A DNA stretch of 64,000 bases. Origin: Streptomyces alboflavus (GTDB lineage: Bacteria > Actinomycetota > Actinomycetes > Streptomycetales > Streptomycetaceae). Both the position numbers and the translations under genes were made by a program. Under the pieces are notes generated by a model, which was not told where the DNA came from, searched no databases, and worked only from the letters and a program-made list of their open reading frames with translations. The DNA lies in the NCBI RefSeq assembly GCF_000716675.1, contig NZ_JNXT01000002.1, positions 186,001 to 250,000 of the forward strand. Reading direction: 5' to 3'. Positions 16,742 to 25,464 of the stretch are shown here, in pieces (the first letter of the stretch is position 1; each line of letters begins with the position of its first letter).

Positions 16742-18205
16742 ATGCCCGCCGCACCCACCGCCCCCGCCCCCGTCGACGGGCCACCGACCCCACCCCCGGA
16801 CTCCTCCCCGCGCCGCTCGGCCCTGGCCCCGCTCCGGCCGCTCGCCCTGCGCCTGCACTTCTACGCCGGCGTGCTCATCGCGCCGTTCCTGCTGGTGGCC
16901 GCGGTGACGGGGCTGCTCTACGCCGGTTCGTACACGGCCGAGAAGATCGTGTACGCCGATGAGCTGACCGTGCCCGTCGGCGACCGGAAGCTGCCGGTGG
17001 CGCGGCAGGTCGCCGCGGCCCGCGAGGCCCACCCGCGGGGCGAGGTCAGCGCGGTCCGGCCGGCGGCCGGGGACGGGGAGACCACCCGGGTGCTGCTGTC
17101 GGGCGTCCCCGGCGTGGACCCCGAGCGCACCCTCGCCGTGTTCGTGAACCCCTACACGGCCGAGGTGCGCGGCGCCCTTGAGCAGTACGGCTCCAGCGGC
17201 GCGCTGCCGCTGCGCACTTGGGTCTCCGAGCTCCACCGCGATCTGCACCTGGGCGAGACGGGCCGCCTCTACAGCGAGATCGCCGCGAGCTGGCTGTGGG
17301 TGCTCGCCGGTGGCGGCCTGGTGCTGTGGTTCGGACGGCGCCGGGCCCTGCGCAAGGTGCGGGGCTCGGCGGGCCGCCGCCGCACGCTGACGCTGCACGG
17401 AACGGTGGGCGCCTGGACGGCCGCCGGGCTGATCTTCCTGTCGGCGACGGGGCTCACCTGGTCGGCGTACGCGGGACAGAGCATCGGTGACCTGCGCGAG
17501 GCTGTCGGGCAGACGACGCCGACGGTGTCGACGAGTCTGGCGTCCGCCGGGGAGTCCGCGGGCGAGGGGGAGCACGCCGAGCACGGCGGGAACGCGTCCG
17601 GTAGCACGGGCGGTGCGGGCAGGCCGGGTGCGTCGGACGACGCGAAGGACGTCGGGCTCGACGCCGTGCTCGCGGCGGCCCGTGGCCGGGGGATCTCCGG
17701 TCCGGTGGAGGTCGTGCCGCCCGCTGACGCCTCGTCCGCGTACGTCGTCAAGGAGATCCAGCGTGGACTGCCCGGAAAGCAGGACTCGGCCGCGGTCGAT
17801 CCGGCCACCGGGATGGTCCTCGACGTACTCAGGTTCGACGACTACCCGCTGCTCGCCAAGCTGACGCGGTGGGGGATCGACGCGCACAGCGGCACCCTGT
17901 TCGGTCTGGCCAACCAGGTGCTCCTCGGCGCCGTCGCCCTCGGTCTGGTCCTGCTGATCGTGTGGGGCTACCGCATGTGGTGGCAGCGCGGACGGGGCAG
18001 CGCCTTCGGCCGCCCGCTGCCGCGCGGCGCCTGGCAGCACGTCCCGGCGTACGTCCTGGTGCCGTTGATGGCCGCGGTCGCGGTGCTCGGCTACTTCGTG
18101 CCGCTGCTCGGCATTCCGCTGGTGGCGTTCCTGGCCGTGGACATCGTGCTGGGGGAGATCGCGTACCGGCGCGGGAAGCGCGGTTACGGACCCGCCGACG
18201 CCTGA
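16742..18205 (+). CDS. PepSY-domain membrane protein (PiuB-like)
   Basis: 487 residues. Four or five membrane segments: LRLHFYAGVLIAPFLLVAAVTGLLYAG (41-67), ASWLWVLAGGGLVLWFG, HGTVGAWTAAGLIFLSATGLTW, LFGLANQVLLGAVALGLVLLIVWGY and C-terminal helices; PepSY-like extracytoplasmic regions lie between them. Conserved HFYAG, SELHRDLHLG and the heme-like His before helices are typical of the PiuB/PepSY-TM family linked to iron-siderophore reduction or periplasmic protein maturation. A His/Gly/Ser-rich insert (HAEHGGN) lies near residue 280. Confidence 0.88.
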   Translation: MPAAPTAPAPVDGPPTPPPDSSPRRSALAPLRPLALRLHFYAGVLIAPFLLVAAVTGLLYAGSYTAEKIVYADELTVPVGDRKLPVARQVAAAREAHPRGEVSAVRPAAGDGETTRVLLSGVPGVDPERTLAVFVNPYTAEVRGALEQYGSSGALPLRTWVSELHRDLHLGETGRLYSEIAASWLWVLAGGGLVLWFGRRRALRKVRGSAGRRRTLTLHGTVGAWTAAGLIFLSATGLTWSAYAGQSIGDLREAVGQTTPTVSTSLASAGESAGEGEHAEHGGNASGSTGGAGRPGASDDAKDVGLDAVLAAARGRGISGPVEVVPPADASSAYVVKEIQRGLPGKQDSAAVDPATGMVLDVLRFDDYPLLAKLTRWGIDAHSGTLFGLANQVLLGAVALGLVLLIVWGYRMWWQRGRGSAFGRPLPRGAWQHVPAYVLVPLMAAVAVLGYFVPLLGIPLVAFLAVDIVLGEIAYRRGKRGYGPADA

Positions 18206-18240
18206 ACGCCGACGGCGCGGAGGCGCTGGAGAACGACGTG

Positions 18241-18274
18241 AAGCGTCGGCGGCCGAAAGGGGCCGCCGACGCTT
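18241..18274. terminator. Strong bidirectional terminator
   Basis: 14-bp perfect stem 18241-18254 with 18261-18274 and a GAAAGG loop, between the convergent PepSY and chitinase genes. Confidence 0.75.
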
Positions 18275-18290
18275 CGGTGTTCGGGGGTGC

Positions 18291-19037
18291 TCAGCAGCTC
18301 AGGTTGGAGCCGGGGTTGACGCCGAGGACCTGCGTGAAGGCCTTGTACTTGTCGATGCGGCTCTGGACCTGCCCCGGGTTGCCGCCGTTGCACTCCAGGC
18401 TGCCGTTGATGGAGCGGATGGTCTCGCCGAATCCGGCGCCGTTGACCATGGCGGCGTGCGGGGTCATCGTGCCGGGGCCGTTCTGGGTGTTCCAGTACCA
18501 GAGGCCCGTCTTCCAGGCGACGGCCGCGTCGTTCTGGACCAGGTCGGGGTTGTGCAGCAGATCGATGCCGAGGGCGTCGCCCGCGGCCTTGTAGTTGAAG
18601 TTCCAGCTGAGCTGGATGGGGCCGCGGCCGTAGTACTTGTCGTTGCCCGCCGGACAGCCGTAGGGCTGGGTCTTGTCGCAGTAGTGCGGGTAGTTCGCCT
18701 GGTTCTGCTCCACGATGTGGACCAGACCGCCGGTCTCGTGGCTGACGTTGGCGAGGAAGGCGGCGGCCTCCTGCTTGCGGACGGTGTCGCTGCCGGTGTT
18801 CGTGAAGCCGGGGTACGCGCTGAGCGCCGCCGTGAGGCCGTTGTACGTGTAGAACGGATTCCGGCTCGGGAACATCTGGTTGAACTGGGACTCGCTGACG
18901 ATGAACGCCGCGGCCGTCTTGCCGGACGAGGACGCGTCGGCCTTGTCCGTCTTGTCGGCCGACGCCGGCGACGCGAACGTCATCAGCGCGGCGGCGGACG
19001 CGGTGGCGGTCAGTAGTCCGAGTATGCGAGATCGCAT
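18291..19037 (-). CDS. Family 19 chitinase, catalytic domain only
   Basis: 248 residues. Signal peptide 1-28 (cleavage after ASA), short Ser/Lys linker, then a complete GH19 domain: FNQMFPSRNPFYTYNGL, catalytic acid in VSHETGG and second Glu in HIVEQNQ, YYGRGPIQLSWNFNY, and Cys-containing C-terminus LECNGG. There is no chitin-binding module, so it is a short ChiF/G-like enzyme that hydrolyses soluble or amorphous chitin and may be antifungal. GGAG precedes the ATG. A DasR-type site lies about 150 bp upstream, the classical control of chitinase genes by N-acetylglucosamine. Confidence 0.93.
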   Translation of the reverse strand: MRSRILGLLTATASAAALMTFASPASADKTDKADASSSGKTAAAFIVSESQFNQMFPSRNPFYTYNGLTAALSAYPGFTNTGSDTVRKQEAAAFLANVSHETGGLVHIVEQNQANYPHYCDKTQPYGCPAGNDKYYGRGPIQLSWNFNYKAAGDALGIDLLHNPDLVQNDAAVAWKTGLWYWNTQNGPGTMTPHAAMVNGAGFGETIRSINGSLECNGGNPGQVQSRIDKYKAFTQVLGVNPGSNLSC

Positions 19038-19183
19038 GGCTCACTCCATGGGGGGACGCCGAAGAACGGCGGTGTGAAGTGCGGATGTGGGGTTCGGTCC
19101 GCGTGCCGGAGCGCGGGCCGCCGCAGGCCGGACGGTGGGTGTGGGCAGCCAACTGCCCGCCGGACAACGGGATTCCGCTTCGT

Positions 19184-19195
19184 TGGACTAGACCA
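19184..19195. promoter_or_regulatory. DasR-responsive element (dre)-like site upstream of chitinase
   Basis: TGGACTAGACCA, 11 of 12 matches to the published dre core TGGTCTAGACCA, within the 416-bp region (19038-19453) upstream of the chitinase. The same 12-mer occurs twice at 47.75 kb. Nothing else gene-like is seen in this region. Confidence 0.7.
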
Positions 19196-19385
19196 TACCG
19201 ATAGTCGTGTCCGCGTCAAGGGTGTGGGCGGTGTGCACATCGGGACTTGTTCGGCGGCTGGCTGCGCGCACGGTCGTCGAGCGTCCCCTGGCTCGGGTGC
19301 TTGCGCAGGCCGCGGCTTGTTGCGGGGAGGGGCGCGCTGGGCCTCGGGCCAGTAACTCCCCGTCGGCGCCGTGGCGGAACGCGAT

Positions 19386-19419
19386 CGCCGGGCTCGCGTG
19401 GATCCACGCGAGCCCGGCG
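19386..19419. terminator. Terminator of DUF5707-like gene
   Basis: A 34-nt perfect palindrome (15-bp arms around GATC) just downstream of the minus-strand gene ending at 19454. Confidence 0.7.
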
Positions 19420-19453
19420 AAAGACCGAGCGTGCTACTGCCGAGCGATCAGAT

Positions 19454-20215
19454 TCAGCGCACGTCGACGGCGTCGCCGGTGGCCTTCACCGAGGACGTCG
19501 TCGTGTTGCCGGCGAAGGTCCAGCGGTAGCTGCCGTCGACGGAGGCCTTGACCGTGGTCTTCAGGTTGCCCTTGTTGTCGGTCTTGACGGCCTTCACCGC
19601 GGTGTAGGCCGTGGTGCCCTTCTTCTTGAACTCCAGCTTCGCGGACTGGCCGGTGTAGCCCGCGTACTTGCCGGTCTCCCAGTTGGCGCGGGTCAGGGCG
19701 CCGGTGACGGTGAGCGTCTTGCCCTTCTTGATGGGCTCCGGCGAGGCGTTCACCGTGAGCTTGGCCTGGCGCTGGACCTTGAAGGAACCGGCCTTCTCCG
19801 CCGAGATGGTGTCGATGTCGTTCGCCGTCACCAGGGCGTCGACGTACCACGTGCCGGCCGGGCTGTTGTTGAAGAAGTCCGTGTCCGGGTCGAGCGTGAA
19901 CTTCGCCGTGCAGGTCGACGTCGTCGTGCTGTCCGCCACGCACTTCGGGTTGCCCTGCGGCAGGGCGACGCTGGAGCCGCCGCCGAACAGCGTGATGTCG
20001 GCGCTCTCGATGCCCGAGTCGTCCGACGCGGTCACGGAGACGGTGAAGGTCTTGCCCGCGGTGGTGCCGAGCACGATCGGGTTGCCGCCGTTCACGACGA
20101 CCTTGTCGACGGTGACGTCGCCGGACGGCGCGGCCACGGCGCCGGGCGCGGCGAAGCCGACCGCGGCCACAGCCAGAGCCGAGCCGAGCACGGCGACGCG
20201 AGTGCGGTGTCGCAT
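19454..20215 (-). CDS. Secreted DUF5707-like Ig-fold protein
   Basis: 253 residues. Signal peptide 1-29 (VLGSALAVAAVGFAAPGAVA). The mature part is two beta-rich, Thr/Val-rich domains: one about 35-140 with a Cys pair (NPKCVADS, TSTCTAKF), one about 140-253 beginning AKLTVNASPEPIKKGKTLTVTG, a calcium-binding/Ig-like pattern seen in Streptomyces secreted proteins of unknown function. ATG 20215 has a GGGGGG run upstream. No enzymatic motif. Confidence 0.75.
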   Translation of the reverse strand: MRHRTRVAVLGSALAVAAVGFAAPGAVAAPSGDVTVDKVVVNGGNPIVLGTTAGKTFTVSVTASDDSGIESADITLFGGGSSVALPQGNPKCVADSTTTSTCTAKFTLDPDTDFFNNSPAGTWYVDALVTANDIDTISAEKAGSFKVQRQAKLTVNASPEPIKKGKTLTVTGALTRANWETGKYAGYTGQSAKLEFKKKGTTAYTAVKAVKTDNKGNLKTTVKASVDGSYRWTFAGNTTTSSVKATGDAVDVR

Positions 20216-20674
20216 GGATCCCCCCACGGGATGATGCCGGGTCAGAAGTGGTGCCCGGCGAGAGATGTGAACGCGATGACAATACGGTCTTCACGGCATC
20301 TCCATCATTGTGTTGATCGCCACGCGTGTCGCGTGCAACCTTTCGAGCCGTGGATGGTCAAAACTCGAAGGAATTTTCGGACCGTCGCCCGAAGTGATCA
20401 TTCCGCCTGGGCGGTGACCGGTGTGTGCGCAGGAGCCCGATCGTGAGGATTGTGCGGAGCGCTCATCTGGAGGATCGTCGGCGTCTGTGACGCGGGAACG
20501 TGTGGCCGTGCTCGGGCGGGGGCCGTGCTGTGGCCGGCCCGCGGCGGTGCGCGGACCGAGCGGGACCGTTCGACGACACGGAAGGGGCGCGGTCGTTCAA
20601 GGAGCGAAGGGGTATCGCAGGGGTGACGAGAGGGTGAGGGGAACGCGTGCCCACGAGGCACGGCGTTCCGGTAC
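20216..20674. other. Divergent intergenic region
   Basis: 459 bp between the secreted-protein start and the PP2C start. A relatively AT-rich section at 20270-20410 probably carries the promoter of the secreted gene. No clear operator or gene seen. Confidence 0.4.
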
Positions 20675-22297
20675 GTGAGGCGAGACACCAGGACCCCGAC
20701 CGAGCAGCCCGCCGCGCGGGCGGTGAGCGCCGCCCTGCAGTCCGCGCCGTGGCCCCTCCTCCTCGCCGCGGCCGACGGACGCGTCCGGTGGGTCAACTCC
20801 GCGGCGACCGCCCTGCTCCCCGGCGTCGGCGCGGGCACCTCCCTCGCGCGGCACGCCCCGCCCTGGCTCGCCGACGCGCACGCCCGCCGCGACCGGGAGG
20901 CCGCCGGCGCGATCGCCGGGCGTGCCCTGCGGGCCGAGGCCGCCGCGGCGGACGGCGCCGAGGGCGTCCTGTGGTGGCTGCGCGACGACCCCGATGAGCA
21001 CTCCGCCCCGCACACCGGGAGCGAGCGCGCCCGCTTCCTCGCCGACGTCTCCGACGAGCTGTTCACCCGCCCCAACCCCCAGGAGTGCAGGGGGAGTACG
21101 GCCCTGCTCGCCGCGCGGCACCTCGCCGACGCGGCCGTGGTCGTCGGCACGGGCCGGGGCGCGCGCCCGCCCGTGGCCGCCGCCCGTCGCCAGGGTGAGG
21201 TCACCCACGGGCGGCTCGCCGGTGACCCCGCCGACGTACCGGGTCTCGCGGAAGCGCTGCAGGGGTTTCCGCCGGTGCCCGCACGCTGGCTGGACCCGGC
21301 CGCTGTGCCGCCGTGGCTGCTGGCCGAGGCCTTCGAGGAGTGGGGCACGGGGACGCCGGGCGCGCTCATGGTGACGCCGCTCCCGGGGCGCGGTGCGCCT
21401 CTCGGCGCGCTGGTCCTGCTGCGCCGGGCCGGGGCGGAGCCCTTCACCGAGGACGACGAGGCCCTCGCCCGTCTCTTCGCGGCGCGCGCCGCGGCCGCGC
21501 TGAACGCCGCGACGCTGCACGCCGAGCAGACGGCCGTCGTCGAACTGCTCGCCCAGGACACGCTGCGGCCCGGGCCGCGCCGCGTCGACGGCGTCGAGTA
21601 CGCGGTCGGACATCGCCCCGCGGACGGCGAACTCGGCGTCGGCGGCGACTTCGTCGACATCAGCACCGCGGCCGAGGCGGGCGGCGAGACCCACGTCGTC
21701 CTCGGCGACGTGTGCGGCAAGGGTCTGGAGGCCGCCGCCCTGACCGGGAGGATCCGCACCACGCTGCGCGCCCTGCACCAGCTAGAACCGGACCACCAGC
21801 GGCTGTTGCGCGCCCTGAACGCCGCCCTGTTCGGCGCGGACCACAGCCGCTTCGCGACCCTCGTGCTCGCCTCGGTCCGCCGCCGCGGCAGCGCCGTCAC
21901 CCTCCGACTGACGAGTGCGGGGCATCCGCCGCCGCTCATCGTGCGGCGCGCCGGGGACGTCCTCGCCGCCCCGACCCACGGCACCCTCATCGGCGCCCTG
22001 CCCGAGGTGTTCACGCAGACGTACGAGACGACGCTGCGCCCCGGAGAGTCCTGCCTGCTGTACTCGGACGGCGTCACCGAGGCCAAGGGCGGCCCGCTCG
22101 GGACCGAAAGGTTCGGCGAGGAGCGGCTGCGGGCGGCGCTCGTGGAGTGCGCCGGGCATCCGCCGGAGGCGGTCGCCGAGCGGGTGCAGATGCTCGTGGC
22201 CGACTGGCTCGGCGGGCGCCGCCACGACGACATCGGCCTGGTGGTCATCGCCGTACCGCGTCGCCGTACCCACCTGGCCGCCGCCCCTGCTCGGTGA
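20675..22297 (+). CDS. PP2C-type (SpoIIE/RsbU) serine phosphatase with PAS and GAF domains
   Basis: 540 residues. PAS-like domain about 15-75 (WPLLLAAADGRVRWVNSAATALLPG), GAF about 125-285 ending AARAAAALNAATLHAEQ, then a SpoIIE-type PP2C domain about 310-530: GVGGDFVDI, VLGDVCGKGLEAAALTG, TSAGHPPPLIV, LLYSDGVTEAKG, HDDIGLVV with the metal-binding aspartates. Such phosphatases dephosphorylate STAS anti-anti-sigma factors, releasing a SigB-type sigma factor; a STAS protein, kinase and sigma factor follow. It acts in the cytoplasm. GTG start; ribosome-binding site weak. A 19-bp direct repeat overlaps the stop. Confidence 0.93.
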   Translation: MRRDTRTPTEQPAARAVSAALQSAPWPLLLAAADGRVRWVNSAATALLPGVGAGTSLARHAPPWLADAHARRDREAAGAIAGRALRAEAAAADGAEGVLWWLRDDPDEHSAPHTGSERARFLADVSDELFTRPNPQECRGSTALLAARHLADAAVVVGTGRGARPPVAAARRQGEVTHGRLAGDPADVPGLAEALQGFPPVPARWLDPAAVPPWLLAEAFEEWGTGTPGALMVTPLPGRGAPLGALVLLRRAGAEPFTEDDEALARLFAARAAAALNAATLHAEQTAVVELLAQDTLRPGPRRVDGVEYAVGHRPADGELGVGGDFVDISTAAEAGGETHVVLGDVCGKGLEAAALTGRIRTTLRALHQLEPDHQRLLRALNAALFGADHSRFATLVLASVRRRGSAVTLRLTSAGHPPPLIVRRAGDVLAAPTHGTLIGALPEVFTQTYETTLRPGESCLLYSDGVTEAKGGPLGTERFGEERLRAALVECAGHPPEAVAERVQMLVADWLGGRRHDDIGLVVIAVPRRRTHLAAAPAR

Positions 22298-22323
22298 GGC
22301 GCGTCCCTGCTCGGTGAGGCGCG
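22285..22323. repeat. Tandem 19-bp repeat over PP2C stop codon
   Basis: CCCTGCTCGGTGAGGCGCG occurs at 22285-22303 and 22305-22323. The first copy contains the stop codon. Looks like a recent duplication. Confidence 0.8.
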
Positions 22324-22521
22324 CCGAACTCCTGGTAACCGTGCGGCCTGTGGCACTGCTGTGACAGGAGGAGTGGCTTCCGCCACAGCTTGCCGGGGGT
22401 GCGGCTGGTGGGGTGGGGCTATGCCCACCGTCGCCCCGCTCCCTTCGTCGCCCCCGCAGGACCGGGGAGCGGCAGCCTCGCCGCTTCGGGCGACGCGTCC
22501 TCAAGGGAGGCGGTGAGACCC

Positions 22522-22992
22522 GTGACCGCCGGCTTCGGCGTCCCCGCCCTCTGCGCCGTCGGCGCGCTCATCGCGGCCGTAGGCGTCGCGGCGATGGCGC
22601 TCCCCGGCCGGCCCGAGCCTTGGCCGGTGCACCTGCTGCGCCGTGCCGCGGCGATGGCGGCCTGCGCGGCCGCGTCCGTCTACTCCCTGGGGTTCTTCGC
22701 CGTGCTGATGGCCGACGTGGCGGTCGGCGACGGCGCGAACTCGGTGCCGGGCCCGGTCTGTCAGGACGGCTTCGACGAGGACACGGTCCGCGGCCTCTCC
22801 CACGGCCGTGCCTCCTACCTGCCCCTGGGCTACGACTGCGTCCGCGACGACGGCACGGCGTACTCCAGCAGTCCCGACTACGTGTGGATGAACTGGGCGA
22901 CGTCGGCCCTCGCGCTGTGCGCCGTGGTGCTCGCCGTGGGCGCGGGCCACGTGGCGCAGGCCCGGGCCCGGCGGGCCGGAGTGACGGCATAG
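22522..22992 (+). CDS. Small membrane protein of unknown function
   Basis: 156 residues with three probable membrane helices (VPALCAVGALIAAVGVAAMAL, AACAAASVYSLGFFAVLMADVA, WATSALALCAVVLAVGAGH) and an extracytoplasmic loop containing CQDGFDED and YDCVRDDGTAY, whose two cysteines could pair. GGGAGG at 22505-22510; GTG 22522 chosen, GTG 22513 is too close. It sits between the PP2C and STAS genes, so a signalling role is possible. No family recognised. Confidence 0.6.
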   Translation: MTAGFGVPALCAVGALIAAVGVAAMALPGRPEPWPVHLLRRAAAMAACAAASVYSLGFFAVLMADVAVGDGANSVPGPVCQDGFDEDTVRGLSHGRASYLPLGYDCVRDDGTAYSSSPDYVWMNWATSALALCAVVLAVGAGHVAQARARRAGVTA

Positions 22993-23123
22993 GGCCCCGC
23001 GACGTGCTGAAACGTTGCGGCGCGCCAAGCGGAAGAGGCCCTACCGCCAGACATGAATTCGACGGGTCCCCCATGGGGTGATGGCCGGGGTGGGACCGCG
23101 CCCGGCGGGTCGAAACTGTCGGA

Positions 23124-23474
23124 ATGCAGTGGACGCATGATGATGCGGCGACCCAGTGCTCGGTCGAGATGCACGCCGACGACAGACGTGGGGTGCGGGT
23201 GGTGGCGGTGATCGGAGAGATGGACGTCGAGTACGAGCCGGACATCGAACTCGCCTTGGAGGCAACCCCTTTGACGGTCCGTCTGGTCCTGGACCTGACC
23301 CGGCTCGAGTTCGCGGACTCCACGCTCCTGAACATTCTGATCCGCACCCACCGCCGACGCGACCTGCGGATCCTCGGCCCGATACCCCGGCAGCTGCGCG
23401 AACTGCTGCGGGTGACGGGCACCCTCGGGCACTTCCCTGTGTGCGGCTCCATCGAGGAGGCGTGCGCGCCATGA
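23124..23474 (+). CDS. STAS-domain anti-sigma factor antagonist
   Basis: 116 residues, one STAS domain: VRVVAVIGEMDVEYEPDIELAL then LVLDLTRLEFADSTLLNILI, where the Ser of ADST is at the usual phosphorylation position. In its unphosphorylated form it would bind the anti-sigma kinase. The stop overlaps the kinase start by ATGA, so the pair is stoichiometrically coupled. Confidence 0.9.
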   Translation: MQWTHDDAATQCSVEMHADDRRGVRVVAVIGEMDVEYEPDIELALEATPLTVRLVLDLTRLEFADSTLLNILIRTHRRRDLRILGPIPRQLRELLRVTGTLGHFPVCGSIEEACAP

Positions 23475-23962
23475 CCCACTCCCCGGACGTGACCGCGCGC
23501 GACGCGGCCCGCGGCGTCACGGCGCCGTGCCCGCTGTGCGACCGGGCGACGGTTCAGGGGGCCTGGCGCCCCACGGCCGGAGACCGTCCCGCGCTCCTCG
23601 CGGTCGACGCCGAGGACTGCGGCATCGGCGGGGCACGCAGAGCCGCCCGCGCCTACGCCGCCGTGCGCTGCCCCGCCGTCGACGCCGCCGATGTGGCGCT
23701 CGTCGTGTCGGAGCTGTGCACCAACTCCTTCAGACACGCCACGGGTTGGTGGCGGCTGCGCCTGCACGGGCACCGCGACGGCCTGATCGCCGACATCGAC
23801 GACGCCAGCGAACAGCCGCCCGTGCCGCGCCTCCCCGACACCCACGACGGCACCGGCGGCATGGGCATGCTGCTCGCCGCCACGCTGACGACGACGCTCG
23901 ACGTGTACGTGTACTCCGGCGGGAAGACCGTACGCGTCACCTGGAAGGCGCCCCGCGACTGA
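23471..23962 (+). CDS. HATPase anti-sigma factor/serine kinase (RsbW-like)
   Basis: 163 residues. About 45 N-terminal residues contain CPLCD, possibly a metal-binding CxxC, followed by an RsbW/SpoIIAB-type GHKL fold: N-box VSELCTNSFRHATG, DIDDASEQ and the glycine-rich GTGGMGMLLAATL. Expected to phosphorylate the upstream STAS protein and bind a sigma factor. Translationally coupled to STAS. The Cys pair is unusual and could respond to redox or metal (inference). Confidence 0.88.
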   Translation: MTHSPDVTARDAARGVTAPCPLCDRATVQGAWRPTAGDRPALLAVDAEDCGIGGARRAARAYAAVRCPAVDAADVALVVSELCTNSFRHATGWWRLRLHGHRDGLIADIDDASEQPPVPRLPDTHDGTGGMGMLLAATLTTTLDVYVYSGGKTVRVTWKAPRD

Positions 23963-24098
23963 CGCGCCGCCCGCCCCGGGTCCCGTACCCGCCCCGCTCC
24001 CGGCGCGCCTGCCGATCCACGCCCGGATCCCGCCCCGCCCCCGACAACCGCCCCGCCCCGTCCGGACCCGGCGGCCGGCCACCCCGTTGGAGATCCTG

Positions 24099-25223
24099 AT
24101 GACACCCACGGCCACCGCCCCGGAGGAACGGGCCGCCCCCTGGGCTGCCGCGCTCTGGCACGCGGTCATGGCGGGCGACGAGCCCACTGCCGCCGACACC
24201 GCCCTTGGGGCACTCGAGGACGGCCTCGACGCTGAATGCGTCCTCCTGGATGTGGTCGGCGCCGTGCAGCGGCGCGTGGGCGAGGAGTGGGCCGTCAACA
24301 ACCTGACCGTCGCCCAGGAGCACGCCGCCACCGCCATCAACGAACGCGTCATCGCGGCACTTTCACGGATGCTCCGCGAGGCCCCGGCCCCGCATCGGCT
24401 CCGCGACACCCCCGCCTCGTACCGGCTCGGTGCCACCCCCGCGCGAGCCCGCATCACCGTCGCCTGCGTGGACGGCGAGTGGCATGCCCTGCCCGCGCGG
24501 CTCCTCGCCGAGGTCCTCAGGCTGCGGGGGTGGCGCGTCGACTTCCTGGGCGCGCAGGTCCCCACAGCGCACCTCATCGCCCATCTGCACCGCACCCGCG
24601 CCGACGCGGTGGCCTTGTCCGGCTCCCTCGCGACCCGGCTGCCCACCGCTCACGCTGCCATATCCGCCTGCCGGGCCGCCGGAGTGCCGGTGCTCGCGGG
24701 CGGCGCCGCCTTCGGGCCCGGCGGGCGCCACGCCGAACTGCTCGGCGCCGACCTCTGGGCCGCGGACGCCCGCACCGCGGCCGTGCGGCTCACCGAGGGC
24801 CCGCCGCTCCGGCCGCCCGGCGCCCCGTCCGCCGACGAACCGCTGAAGCACCTCCTCGACCAGGAATACACGCTGATCAGCCGCTCGGCACCCCAACTCG
24901 TGCGGGCGACCCTGGCCGGACTGCGCTCCCGCTTCCCCGCCCTCCTCGACTACACCGAAGCCCAGTACCAGCACACCGCCGACGACGTCGCCCAGATCGT
25001 CGCCTTCCTCGCCGCCGCCCTGTACGTCGACGACTCCGGCCTGTTCGCCGGCTTCGGGCGCTGGACCGCGGCCATTCTCGCCGCACGCCACGTACCGGTG
25101 GAGTCACTGCTGCACGCACTCGACGTCCTCAGGGCCGAGGTGCGCGACTTCCCGCGTACCACCGCGATGCTCGTCGAGGCACACGAGGCGGTGCGGACCT
25201 CGCAGGGCGGGGCGGGGGAGTGA
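24099..25223 (+). CDS. Cobalamin-binding protein with B12-photoreceptor motif
   Basis: 374 residues. About 15-95 is a helical B12-binding cap with W64 and E74-H75, i.e. Wx9EH, the signature of CarH/LitR-type adenosylcobalamin photoreceptors. A Rossmann-like B12 domain follows (about 115-240): ITVACVDGEWHALP supplies E127-x-H129 where methyl-transferases have DxHxxG, then LRGWRVDFLGAQVP and VPVLAGGAAFGPGG. The C-terminal 120 residues are all-helical, start LDQEYTLISRSAPQLV and are unlike the MerR DNA-binding domain of CarH, which is absent. ATG 24099 has GGAG 6 nt upstream. The gene lies 136 bp after the anti-sigma kinase, suggesting a light- or B12-sensing input to partner switching. Confidence 0.82.
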   Translation: MTPTATAPEERAAPWAAALWHAVMAGDEPTAADTALGALEDGLDAECVLLDVVGAVQRRVGEEWAVNNLTVAQEHAATAINERVIAALSRMLREAPAPHRLRDTPASYRLGATPARARITVACVDGEWHALPARLLAEVLRLRGWRVDFLGAQVPTAHLIAHLHRTRADAVALSGSLATRLPTAHAAISACRAAGVPVLAGGAAFGPGGRHAELLGADLWAADARTAAVRLTEGPPLRPPGAPSADEPLKHLLDQEYTLISRSAPQLVRATLAGLRSRFPALLDYTEAQYQHTADDVAQIVAFLAAALYVDDSGLFAGFGRWTAAILAARHVPVESLLHALDVLRAEVRDFPRTTAMLVEAHEAVRTSQGGAGE

Positions 25224-25464
25224 CGACTGCTGCGGCACCGCCGGCCGTGCGCGGTGGGCGGTACGCGGCCGCCCGGCCATGCGTTCTGGCGCTCGGCATC
25301 AGGAAGCCGGCGCCGGGTACCCGACATCTGGCGCCCGGCGCACAAGCAGCCGTCCGCCGCCGTGCTCCGGCCCCACGTCCCTGGCCACGGCGGCCCCGAC
25401 CGAGCCTGCTGCGCGCACGGCACCCGCCGGCTCGACGGAGACCACCACCGGCTCGGGGGGACGT

